A DNA stretch of 64,000 nt from Calothrix sp. C42_A2020_038 (GTDB taxonomy: Bacteria; Cyanobacteriota; Cyanobacteriia; Cyanobacteriales; Nostocaceae). Positions 1 to 7,971 of this stretch are shown one piece after another; the stretch's first letter is position 1; every line of letters starts with the position of its first letter. The stretch spans positions 124,001-188,000 of the forward strand of contig JACYLQ010000005.1 of NCBI GenBank assembly GCA_015272395.1. The letters run 5' to 3'. A program made the position numbers and the translations under genes. Below the pieces are notes generated by a model. It was not told the origin of the DNA. It was given only the letters and a program-made list of their open reading frames with translations, and did no database searches.

Positions 1-205
1 TACCTATCAAATAAAACTTACGACTAATTTTGTTTGGCAACAGGGTTTCACAAACAGGGGTGCTTGTAATTTGATATGGGCAGGACTTACGATGTTACTG
101 CAATTGGTTGTTGATGCATGACCCTACAAGTTTTTGTATGCCAGTTCACTAAGTCATAGCAGAAAAACCAATGGATTTTAAGTTATTATTTTCTTGTATG
201 TAAAA

Positions 206-256
206 AACTCTGATGCCGTTAGGCTTGGAATAAGGCAAGTCTTTGGCGTTGATCAC
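206..256 (+). promoter_or_regulatory. CRISPR-repeat-like element 1 upstream of cas6
   Basis: At 206-228 the sequence AACTCTGATGCCGTTAGG resembles the repeat core AACCTTTGATACCGTAAGG. At 248-256 the string GTTGATCAC is identical to the last nine bases of the array repeat. The combination looks like a repeat split by about 20 bases. It could be a Cas6 or Cascade binding site or a crRNA-like RNA acting in autoregulation; this is inference. Confidence 0.4.
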
Positions 257-330
257 TTTAGTGTTTAAAAGGTGTAGAACCTGCTGGTGATGCAGGGCAG
301 GTGGGTCTAATATTACCCTTCTTGCTTATG

Positions 331-350
331 ACCTATGATGCCGTTAGGCG
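331..350 (+). promoter_or_regulatory. CRISPR-repeat-like element 2 upstream of cas6
   Basis: CCTATGATGCCGTTAGG (332-348) resembles the repeat core CCTTTGATACCGTAAGG and has the same orientation. It ends about 20 bases before the -35 hexamer of the candidate cas promoter, a position that would suit a regulator. Confidence 0.4.
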
Positions 351-371
351 ATAAATAATTTGCACAAGGGC

Positions 372-400
372 TTGACAATTTGAAATAGATGTGCATAAAA
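372..400 (+). promoter_or_regulatory. Candidate promoter of the cas operon
   Basis: A perfect -35 hexamer TTGACA at 372-377 is followed after 17 bases by ATAAAA at 395-400, a reasonable -10. Transcription from here would give a 5' untranslated region of about 300 bases in front of cas6, containing repeat-like element 3. The assignment rests on hexamer match and position only. Confidence 0.45.
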
Positions 401-628
401 TTAATTTATTACAATGTTTAGTGTCTATAAGGTAAAGCCAATTTAATTCAATTTGACTTGGGAAGATGATGTATTAACTACAGGAAGCTAACCTGTGGCA
501 AAGCTAATGCAAGCGTCGCTTCTTATACTGTTTCATGAAACCTTGATACGAATACAGCCCCGTAAAGACAAGGTTCAATTGAGTCTTTATAAGATTCGTT
601 TGTACTGCCATTAATGTGAAATGGTATT

Positions 629-652
629 ACCTCAGATGCCGTTAAGGTTTTG
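629..652 (+). promoter_or_regulatory. CRISPR-repeat-like hairpin 3 in the cas6 5' UTR
   Basis: ACCTCAGATGCCGTTAAGGT can fold with ACCT pairing AGGT, the same stem and nearly the same loop (GATGCCGT for GATACCGT) as the array repeat, followed by TTTTGA where the repeat has GTTGA. It lies 65 bases before the cas6 ATG. Cas6 could bind or cut its own mRNA here, which is inference. Confidence 0.45.
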
Positions 653-716
653 AAAATTTTTAGATATCTGGATAAGTACCCGAATATTTGAATAATTGGA
701 ACAGGGGAATTCTGAA

Positions 717-1379
717 ATGGTCGCATCTGTAGGTTTGTCTATGTCTCGATGTGCAAGTAGTGGACTTGAGCCATTCGTTGAGTTATGTTTTCCTGTACGA
801 GGAAAATATTTACCAGCAGATCATGGTTATGCGCTTTTTGCTGCCTGCGTTCACCTCAATCCGGAAATACGTCAGCAAGATACTCTTAGTATTTTGACGA
901 TTCCTGGTTTTCCTGATAAGCAAGGAAAAATAATTTTGACTGAACAGTCTTGTTTACGAATTCGCGTACCCATTCCATTAATACCTTTAGTTTATAAATT
1001 TGCTGGAAAGTCCATGCATTTAGGAGTACATGAGATTCAAATTGGTATACCCGAAATATTTACTTTAAAACCAGCGGATAAACTTAATTCCAGAATTGTT
1101 GTAATTAAAGGATATAGTGAACCTGAATCTTTTTTAAAGGCAGCACAACGTCAGCTTAATGAGTTGGAGATTTCCGCTCAAGTTTCCATTCCCAAAGATA
1201 GACGAGGTGAATTGTGTCGTAAAACAATTAAAGTTAAGCGGTACACGGTAGTTGGTTTTACGACAGAAGTTTGTGGTTTAAATGAAGAAGATTCTCTGAA
1301 ATTACAGCAATGGGGAATTGGTGGTAAAAGACACCTTGGTTGTGGCTATTTTATACCTTCTCGAAGAGGTAAAAATTAA
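717..1379 (+). CDS. cas6: Cas6 crRNA endoribonuclease (Cmx6 type)
   Basis: Cas6 cuts the CRISPR transcript at the base of each repeat hairpin to make crRNAs. The protein is about 220 residues and ends in the glycine-rich loop GIGGKRHLGCGYF that is characteristic of Cas6-family RAMP proteins. The sequence pattern fits the Cmx6 (I-Myxan) branch. A TTG at 696 could extend the frame by seven codons, but the ATG at 717 has AGGGGA about nine bases upstream, so it is preferred. It is the first gene of the cas operon, with one base separating its stop codon from the cas3 start. No inactivating change is visible. Confidence 0.88.
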   Translation: MVASVGLSMSRCASSGLEPFVELCFPVRGKYLPADHGYALFAACVHLNPEIRQQDTLSILTIPGFPDKQGKIILTEQSCLRIRVPIPLIPLVYKFAGKSMHLGVHEIQIGIPEIFTLKPADKLNSRIVVIKGYSEPESFLKAAQRQLNELEISAQVSIPKDRRGELCRKTIKVKRYTVVGFTTEVCGLNEEDSLKLQQWGIGGKRHLGCGYFIPSRRGKN

Positions 1380-1381
1380 AA

Positions 1382-3805
1382 ATGTTTAAAACTTTACTGG
1401 CTAAATCTATATCTATTCAAGAGGAGAATAATCCCAAAGCCAAAGGAGCAGCAAAATATACTGGTCACATTAGTTTAGTGATGCAAGCTGCTGATGTTTT
1501 GGTAAATAAATTAGGAGCGTCTATTCTCAAACAATTGGGTTTAGAGCATGTTGATTTGAGTTGCTTTAAGGCCACAGTTAGGTTGGGTGCATATTTACAT
1601 GATTGGGGTAAAGCTAATCAGCATTTTCAGGAAATGGTTTATTTGAAAACCATCGACGCGAAATCACCAGATCCAAAAATGCAAGAGTGTAGAAAGAGGA
1701 TTAATGATTTTGCAAAAGCGCATTCAAACAAGCAAATGTTACGTCATGAAGTGATTAGTGGCATTTTAGCTTTACAAGTGCCTAGTTTTCGAGCATGGCT
1801 AGAACAATGTCCCAATACAAATCTGATGATTGCTGTTTGGGCTGCAATGGGACATCATTTAAAAATTGGAATAGGTAAAGATGAAAAACCATCAGGTTGT
1901 ATTGCGGAAATTCTTTCTGAATCAGGAGATCAATTACAGATATATACTAAGCATTGTGATTTTCAAGCTGTTTTAAAAATGGGTAGTCAAGCTCTGGGTT
2001 TACCGACTAAGTCACCAGAGGTACCGAGTGAGAAATGGACAAAAAAACAATTAAAAGAAGCTTTGAATAAGTTACGTGATGAATTCGTTCAATTTGAATC
2101 AGAACTTGACTGGGAGCAACAAAAATTTATTGCAGCAGTCAAAGCAACGGTAATTGCGGCAGATTTAGCTGGTTCTGCGCTTCCGTTAGCGACAGAAGAT
2201 TTTAAAGAGTGGATTGAAGAAGTATTGTCTTTGGTACTTTCTGAAGCTGAATTAGAAAAACTACTACTGCAACATTTAAATGGTAAAAAACTACGACCGT
2301 TTCAGGAGTTAATTGCTGAATCTAAGCATCGAGTAACACTTGTCAAAGCTGGTTGTGGAACCGGTAAAACGGTCGCAGCGTATGCTTGGGGAAAAAAATG
2401 GGCTATTGGACGTAAACTATTTTTCTCGTATCCAACTACAGGTACAGCAACTCAAGGTTATATTGACTATGTAGATGGTACAGAAATTGAAGCTGTTTTG
2501 ATGCATTCCCGCGCGGATTTAGATAGAGAATTACTATTTTCTGGTGATTCAGATGATTCTGAAGAAATGGATTCTCGATTAATTGCTTTTCAAGCTTGGC
2601 GAAAAAAATTAATTGTTTGCACAGTTGATTCAGTGTTAGGCTTAATTCAAAACCATCGCAAACCTCTTTACTCATGGGTGCCATTAGCACAGTCTGCATT
2701 TGTATTTGATGAGGTACATGCCTATGATAATCATTTATTTGGAGCATTTTTAAAGTTTTTAAAAGCCTTTCGAGGGGCGCCAATTTTATTAATGAGTGCT
2801 AGTTTTACTCCCGATCAATTAGCTGCCATTCATCAAGTTTTAGCAGAACAGGGAGAAAAGTTAGAAGAACCCATAGAAGGGCCAAAAGAATTAGAAGAAT
2901 TACCGCGTTATAATATTAACTATATTTCTAAAATTGATAATCTGGAAGAAACGACAGAAATCTGGAAACCAGTAATTGCGGCTTTGAGTAAAAAACAAAA
3001 AGTTTTATGGGTAACAAATTCTGTGAAAACTTGCATTGAAATTTATCGCACTGCACAAACAAAACTGGCTGAACAACTACCACATGATTTAAATATTAGC
3101 CCATTAATTTATCACAGTCGCTTTCGTTATAAAGATAGATTGAAAAAACATCAAGCTGTGATTGAAGAATTTAAGCAAGATAAACCTGTTTTGGCAATTA
3201 CTACCCAAGTTTGTGAAATGTCCCTAGATTTAAGTGCCGATTTATTAATCTCTGCAATGGCGCCTTCCTCTGCTTTAATTCAACGTTTAGGAAGATTAAA
3301 CCGTAGGATGACAACACCAGAACAAGGAGCTAAACAAGCTATTGTTTACCCTTGGGATAATTCCAAACCATATGAACAAGCTGAAATTTCAACTGGTCAG
3401 AAACTCATTCAAGAATTTTCTGGTAAAGAAGGTATTTCTCAACGAGATTTAGCTGAAGTCGCGACAAGTCTGAATTCAGAAAAAGTTACAGAAGTAAAAT
3501 CCAATTGGTTAGAAGATAATTGGTGTACTAATCAAAATTTCTTACGAGAATCAGGATACACAATTACTATAATTCTCGGCGAAGATGAAAAAGAAATCTG
3601 GAAGATTGCCGAACAGAAAGAACAAGAGCTACTTAAACAAGACAAAAAAGAATCACGCATGAAATTATTTAAGCAAGAAGCACAGAAATGGACAGTACCT
3701 ATTCGCCTTGAGAATGATTATTATCAATGGAAACGCAGAGGATTTTATCCTGTGGCGCCGGAAGGTAGAATCGTCTACAGCGAAGAGGTAGGAGCAGAGC
3801 AATGA
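1382..3805 (+). CDS. cas3: Cas3 HD nuclease-helicase
   Basis: Cas3 is recruited by target-bound Cascade to unwind and degrade target DNA. An N-terminal HD domain shows HDWGK at residues 73-77 and further histidines in RHEVISG and MGHH. The helicase part has Walker A GCGTGKT near residue 324, DEVH near 443, the SAS-type motif III in LMSASF and motif VI QRLGRLNRR near 635. At 807 residues it is a full-length HD-helicase fusion. Its stop overlaps the cas8 start in an ATGA arrangement, implying translational coupling. All core catalytic motifs seem present. Confidence 0.93.
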   Translation: MFKTLLAKSISIQEENNPKAKGAAKYTGHISLVMQAADVLVNKLGASILKQLGLEHVDLSCFKATVRLGAYLHDWGKANQHFQEMVYLKTIDAKSPDPKMQECRKRINDFAKAHSNKQMLRHEVISGILALQVPSFRAWLEQCPNTNLMIAVWAAMGHHLKIGIGKDEKPSGCIAEILSESGDQLQIYTKHCDFQAVLKMGSQALGLPTKSPEVPSEKWTKKQLKEALNKLRDEFVQFESELDWEQQKFIAAVKATVIAADLAGSALPLATEDFKEWIEEVLSLVLSEAELEKLLLQHLNGKKLRPFQELIAESKHRVTLVKAGCGTGKTVAAYAWGKKWAIGRKLFFSYPTTGTATQGYIDYVDGTEIEAVLMHSRADLDRELLFSGDSDDSEEMDSRLIAFQAWRKKLIVCTVDSVLGLIQNHRKPLYSWVPLAQSAFVFDEVHAYDNHLFGAFLKFLKAFRGAPILLMSASFTPDQLAAIHQVLAEQGEKLEEPIEGPKELEELPRYNINYISKIDNLEETTEIWKPVIAALSKKQKVLWVTNSVKTCIEIYRTAQTKLAEQLPHDLNISPLIYHSRFRYKDRLKKHQAVIEEFKQDKPVLAITTQVCEMSLDLSADLLISAMAPSSALIQRLGRLNRRMTTPEQGAKQAIVYPWDNSKPYEQAEISTGQKLIQEFSGKEGISQRDLAEVATSLNSEKVTEVKSNWLEDNWCTNQNFLRESGYTITIILGEDEKEIWKIAEQKEQELLKQDKKESRMKLFKQEAQKWTVPIRLENDYYQWKRRGFYPVAPEGRIVYSEEVGAEQ

Positions 3806-5340
3806 ATTTAGAATTAGATTTGGGCAATCCTAGTTTTACTTTGCTGCACCGTGCTGGTTTGGCAGGATTATGGATGACCTTAAACCAGTTAAAAAAAGAA
3901 AAAATTGAAGTTCCTAATGGATTAGATTGGCAGCTTAGTGAACGTCAGGTTCAATTAAATTGTAATGGGAATGATCGAGAAATTTTAGAATGGTTACTTA
4001 AAGAGTCTTTTCAATTAAATAATGGTATTATTACATTACGTGGATTGGATTCAAAATCCATGCGTGAAGATGTACAGATAATTATCCATCAAGGTATTTT
4101 AGGAACATTATTACAACATACGATTACCCACAAATCTGATGGAATTGTCACAAAATCTTTATCTTTAGGTGAGGATGAACTAGAAATTCAAGTCAAATAT
4201 AAAAGCCTACAAAGTTATGTCTATCAAGAATTTGCTGCTAATTTGTGCGATAAAAATGGAAAATTACGAACAGAATATATTAGTGTTGCTGGTTGGTTAA
4301 ACCCTGGGGCAGTAGTAAAACATGTTGCATTTAGCTCTGATACAAGTTTTAAAGAACTTCCAGAAAATGCTTTCGTCTTATTATTTGCACCTGTTGCTTG
4401 CTATTACTATATACTTGGATCAAAATTGCGAGACAAGCGCGCTCAATACGCTTTAGTGGTTCCAGAAGTTACTGATTTAGAAAAATATGCTCAGTTTCGT
4501 CAAAATCCAAATTTGCGAAATGCAACTTATAAAGATTTTCATGCTTCTGGTTTAGGTGATGCTGGTTTAAAATTCTTAACATTGAACACAACTGTCAATA
4601 TTGCTCAAACTTTTAATGTACAGCGTTGTCAAGTTTTGACATTAGGAACTGTTGCATGGTCAACTCAACAAAAAACCCGTACCGATTTGTATGTAGTAGA
4701 AGTAACTGATGAGGTTTGTCATAACTATCAAGTATGTGACGATTGGTTAAAAGATGAAGCAATCGCAGGTAAAGATGGTGGATTTGTTGTTACCAGCTTT
4801 GCCAAGGAATTGATTGCTGAAAACCTAGTCAAAAAACTACCTTGGTATTTTGGCATTTCGGATAAGGTAAATAGTAACAAACTTTTCCAATATTTAGCGT
4901 ATGAAAGAGGAGGATTATATCAAGTGATTCAAAAAATTCATTCAGATGAACGAGAAAAACTATTTGTCAAAGCTTGTCACGAAGCTATTCAATATACTTT
5001 TGGAAAAATTGCTGATGTGGCAACAAAAAGGGGGGAATCACCAAATTTTGACCGAGAAACAGTACGCATTAGAACTGGTTTAGGACGATGCAAGAATTCT
5101 GAAACATTTCGAGAGTTTATTACTGATTTTTGGTCAAGAGCAGGGAAAATACCAACTTTACAGAAACATTGGGAAGAATTAATGGATTTTGTGATGTCAG
5201 ATAAAAATTGGAAAAAGTCTAGAGATTTGGCTTTGTTGGCATTAGCTAGTTATAAAGGTAAGGGTGATTATAATCAAAGTAAACAAGATGTGAATGAAGT
5301 TGATAATAATGATGAAGATATGATTGATATTGGACTTTAA
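3802..5340 (+). CDS. cas8: Cas8 large subunit of Cascade (Cmx8 type)
   Basis: This 512-residue protein sits between cas3 and cas7 and is the expected large subunit, responsible in type I-B for PAM recognition and Cas3 recruitment. No catalytic motif is expected. The assignment rests on size, position and general resemblance to the Cmx8 family of I-Myxan systems. It starts inside the cas3 stop (ATGA). It ends in a very acidic tail (EVDNNDEDMIDIGL). About 100 bases separate it from cas7, the only sizeable gap among the interference genes. Confidence 0.8.
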   Translation: MNLELDLGNPSFTLLHRAGLAGLWMTLNQLKKEKIEVPNGLDWQLSERQVQLNCNGNDREILEWLLKESFQLNNGIITLRGLDSKSMREDVQIIIHQGILGTLLQHTITHKSDGIVTKSLSLGEDELEIQVKYKSLQSYVYQEFAANLCDKNGKLRTEYISVAGWLNPGAVVKHVAFSSDTSFKELPENAFVLLFAPVACYYYILGSKLRDKRAQYALVVPEVTDLEKYAQFRQNPNLRNATYKDFHASGLGDAGLKFLTLNTTVNIAQTFNVQRCQVLTLGTVAWSTQQKTRTDLYVVEVTDEVCHNYQVCDDWLKDEAIAGKDGGFVVTSFAKELIAENLVKKLPWYFGISDKVNSNKLFQYLAYERGGLYQVIQKIHSDEREKLFVKACHEAIQYTFGKIADVATKRGESPNFDRETVRIRTGLGRCKNSETFREFITDFWSRAGKIPTLQKHWEELMDFVMSDKNWKKSRDLALLALASYKGKGDYNQSKQDVNEVDNNDEDMIDIGL

Positions 5341-5441
5341 TTTTATTTATATTTGATTTTTTTGTTGTTCTTTGTCATGATTTTATAATTGAAACTGTAA
5401 AGATACAACTACGCATACTTAATTTTTGAGGAGATTGTCAA

Positions 5442-6371
5442 ATGTCATTTCACTTATTTGGAAATATCTTAACTAGTTATGGTACCGCTGCTAATAACAG
5501 GGGAGAAAACGAAGGAAATATTACTACTCTTCAAAAAATTCTTTGGAAGGGAGAGGTACACACAACGGTTTCCGCAGAAGCGATTCGTTGGGCATTACGT
5601 TACTATTGGCAAACCTGCGGCAATAACTATCAAGTTAATCGTCGTTGGGATGATGACGCTAACGATAATATATGGCAGAATCAAAATTTTGATGATACGA
5701 ATTTTATTGATGATGATGTTTTAGGATTTATGCGTGCGGAGGGTGCTAAAGTTGAGGCATCTGATGAAACAAAACCAAAAGGTAAAAAAACTGCGACACC
5801 GAAAGGTACAACTACTGCTAAAAGAGGAGTTTTAGAAGTGACTCGCGCGGTTTCTACAACTCCTTTTAGTGGAGATTTAACCTTTAACGCAGCAAGTGGG
5901 AAAAAAAGCAGAACTTCACTTTATGGTACAGAAGTTCATGCAACTTCTTATCAATATGGATTTGCACTAACTCCTGAAAGATTAAAAGAAACATCTCGCA
6001 TTTTCGCTGTACTAGATGGGTTAAGTTCTTTGGGAGAAGTTGCAGGCAATCATTCACGTTTTCTATATGATTTTTCTCCTGACAGTATAGTTTTAAGATG
6101 GACACATGATTTTTCACCCCGTATTTTGTACTGCTTTGAAGAAAATCAGGAGCGAGAAATATCAATAGAAGAATTAATGAGAAAAGTAAAAAATCAAGAT
6201 ATTGAACCCCAAGAGCTATGGATAGCTGGTGCTGTAACGGAATACAAAAAAGTCCAAGAACTCGAAAATTATGGTGTTCATATTTTTCCTGGGATTAAAT
6301 CATCCATACAAAGTTTGAAGCAAGTTATTGCCAGGGATTTAAAATTACCGCAATTAGATTTAAGCCGATGA
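5442..6371 (+). CDS. cas7: Cas7 backbone subunit, Cst2/DevR family
   Basis: Cas7 forms the helical backbone that coats the crRNA spacer. The N-terminal half carries the very characteristic Cst2/DevR stretch NRGENEGNITTLQK followed by EVHTTVSAEAIRWALRYYW (residues about 19-52). A lysine/threonine-rich linker follows near residues 110-128 (KPKGKKTATPKGTTTAKRG). The 309-residue length suits the family. DevR is the Myxococcus dev-operon homologue. AGGAG lies 10 bases before the ATG. The stop overlaps the cas5 start. Confidence 0.93.
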   Translation: MSFHLFGNILTSYGTAANNRGENEGNITTLQKILWKGEVHTTVSAEAIRWALRYYWQTCGNNYQVNRRWDDDANDNIWQNQNFDDTNFIDDDVLGFMRAEGAKVEASDETKPKGKKTATPKGTTTAKRGVLEVTRAVSTTPFSGDLTFNAASGKKSRTSLYGTEVHATSYQYGFALTPERLKETSRIFAVLDGLSSLGEVAGNHSRFLYDFSPDSIVLRWTHDFSPRILYCFEENQEREISIEELMRKVKNQDIEPQELWIAGAVTEYKKVQELENYGVHIFPGIKSSIQSLKQVIARDLKLPQLDLSR

Positions 6372-7015
6372 TAGCAGCAACTAATAACTTTTTGGCATTA
6401 GAAATTGAAGTTCCCATTGCTTGCTTTCGTCAGTCAAGCGCACGGGAATATGTTGAAACTTATTTAACACCCCCACCTTCAACTGTGTATGGGATGCTAT
6501 TGTCAATAGTGGGGGAAATGAATAGATATAAACATTGTGGTGTTAAAGTTGCAATCGCTCTCGTTTCCAAACCTCAAAAATCAACGGTGATTCGTACTTT
6601 TCGCCGTTTTAAGAAAAAAGATATTCATGACCCAACCAATGCTAGACCCGATTATCAAGAATTACTGACTGATATTCGATTTATTACTTTAGTTAACTCT
6701 CAAGAAGATAAATCACAACCAACATTATCAGAACGATTACAACAAGCATTTGCAAATCCCGCTTCTGTTAACCGTTTTGGGGGATTATGCTTGGGAGAAA
6801 GTCGAGATTTAGTCAATTCTGTAACGATATTGCCAGAAAACTATCAAATTCAATCTTTGCAATGGTTAGTGCAAGACGAGGATGGGTTATTAACATTACC
6901 TTACTGGGTAGACCATGTTGGTTCTAAAGGTACGCGATGGAAAAGGTATTTAATCGTGGAATGTTCAGACAGTTCTCCTCCAAAATTTGCTTGGACTATG
7001 ATTCAACCAAACTAA
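6368..7015 (+). CDS. cas5: Cas5 Cascade subunit, DevS/Cmx5 family
   Basis: Cas5 caps the crRNA 5' handle in Cascade. This 215-residue protein opens with the Cas5-type strand LALEIEVPIACFRQSSAREY and the motif PPPSTVYGMLLSIVGE, typical of DevS/Cmx5. It overlaps the cas7 stop by four bases. The array's handles appear to vary in their last four bases, and this subunit would have to tolerate that (see findings). It is the last gene of the interference block. The next gene is Uma2, not an adaptation gene. Confidence 0.9.
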   Translation: MIAATNNFLALEIEVPIACFRQSSAREYVETYLTPPPSTVYGMLLSIVGEMNRYKHCGVKVAIALVSKPQKSTVIRTFRRFKKKDIHDPTNARPDYQELLTDIRFITLVNSQEDKSQPTLSERLQQAFANPASVNRFGGLCLGESRDLVNSVTILPENYQIQSLQWLVQDEDGLLTLPYWVDHVGSKGTRWKRYLIVECSDSSPPKFAWTMIQPN

Positions 7016-7102
7016 CAATTAACCTTAAATGTTGACAGGCGCCAATAATTTTCCAAAACTATTCAAAATCTAAAATAGAGTCATCCCTACCTCTAAACTA
7101 AT

Positions 7103-7672
7103 ATGGCTCATCTCAAAACCCAATTTACCCTTGAAGAATTCCTCGCACTCCCCGAAGGAGATGTTGTCTACGAGCTAATTGACGGAAAAGCTGTTCCCAA
7201 ATTCAAAAACGATAGGATGGCGCCAAAATTTTTTCATAGTTCCACAGCAGGTGCTTTGTTTATACTACTGTCAGCTTGGGCAGAAGGAAAGGGAAGGGTT
7301 GTAATTGAGTGGGCAATTCAGCTCACACGTAATCATCAAGACTGGGTTCCTGTAGCAGATTTGACATATATTTCCTATAATCGTCTTCCTGCTGATTGGT
7401 CAGAAGATGAAGCTTGTCCGGTTGCACCGGAATTAGTAGTTGAAATTATATCCCCAGGTCAAACCTTTGGAGAAATGACAGAAAAAGCAACTGATTATTT
7501 AAAAGCTAAAGTACAACGAGTTTGGATTATTGATACTAAAGCAAAAACTATTACCGTTTTTTACCCTGATACCCTTCCTAAAACCAAACGAGGTAATGAC
7601 AGTTTGGAAGATTCACTCTTGCAAGAGTTGCAAATTACACCAGCGCAAATTTTTCAACAAGCCCAAATCTGA
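7103..7672 (+). CDS. Uma2 family restriction-fold protein
   Basis: A 189-residue protein of the Uma2/DUF820 family, a PD-(D/E)XK-like group greatly expanded in cyanobacteria and of unknown biological role. Visible family features are the opening TLEEFLALPEGDVVYELIDGK, the acidic VADLTYIS and the core PELVVEIISPGQTFGEM. It sits on the same strand between cas5 and cas4/cas1, 87 bases after cas5, so it may be cotranscribed. Uma2 genes are scattered through such genomes, so a CRISPR role is not implied. The fold residues look intact, so it could be an active nuclease. Confidence 0.85.
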   Translation: MAHLKTQFTLEEFLALPEGDVVYELIDGKAVPKFKNDRMAPKFFHSSTAGALFILLSAWAEGKGRVVIEWAIQLTRNHQDWVPVADLTYISYNRLPADWSEDEACPVAPELVVEIISPGQTFGEMTEKATDYLKAKVQRVWIIDTKAKTITVFYPDTLPKTKRGNDSLEDSLLQELQITPAQIFQQAQI

Positions 7673-7712
7673 CCACGGATGCAATAGATTTCATACAAAT
7701 GTATAATCTTAT

Positions 7713-7797
7713 AGCAAATTTCAAGTTGGTTAAATATAGTTGAGCAGGTCAAGGATACCCACTCCACAACAGTTTAATTTGAATCTATGTACCTCTA
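7713..7797 (+). repeat. Dispersed repeat, family 2, copy 1
   Basis: A stretch of about 85 bases is closely similar to 37255-37338, including the shared strings TCAAGTTGGTTAAATA and CCCACTCCACAA and the ending TGTACCTC. Both copies are intergenic and in the same orientation. No terminal inverted repeat is obvious. Confidence 0.7.
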
Positions 7798-7813
7798 CCT
7801 CAAAACAGCTGTA

Positions 7814-7907
7814 ATATCATGTCCGGTAGCGTAACCGTAATAAAAGCCTTGTAGAGATATTACAAGTAACGTCTCTACCTGGGTGGGTAATTAACCGGAC
7901 ATGATAT
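7814..7907. mobile_element. MITE-like inverted-repeat element
   Basis: A 94-base element bounded by a perfect 14-base inverted repeat: ATATCATGTCCGGT at 7814-7827 and ACCGGACATGATAT at 7894-7907. Inside, at 7851-7878, lies GTAGAGAT...GTCTCTAC, a near-palindrome also seen at 48406-48431. No coding capacity. The structure suits a MITE that inserted between the Uma2 gene and cas4/cas1. Confidence 0.7.
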
Positions 7908-7924
7908 AATACCCAAAATCTCAA

Positions 7925-7945
7925 CTCCTTTGATGTCGTAAGGCG
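7925..7945 (+). promoter_or_regulatory. CRISPR-repeat-like hairpin upstream of cas4/cas1
   Basis: CCTTTGATGTCGTAAGG at 7927-7943 matches the array repeat core CCTTTGATACCGTAAGG at 15 of 17 positions and keeps the CCTT/AAGG stem. It lies 28 bases before the cas4/cas1 ATG. The flanks do not match the repeat, so this is a hairpin copy and not a stray repeat-spacer unit. A role in Cas6- or Cascade-dependent control of the adaptation genes is inferred. Confidence 0.55.
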
Positions 7946-7971
7946 CCAACACAACTACCTTATGCACACAT

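Larger units (their letters stand above)
1..716. other. Upstream region of the cas operon, no gene seen
   Basis: No convincing protein gene is visible on either strand. The region holds a sigma70-like promoter candidate and three short sequences resembling the core of the downstream CRISPR repeat, listed separately. A minus-strand reading frame at 523-726 overlaps the cas6 start and shows no recognisable features, so it is not called. Confidence 0.6.

Noticed and set aside
523-726. Minus-strand frame overlapping the cas6 start
   Set aside because: No motif, and it overlaps the candidate regulatory hairpin and the cas6 start.
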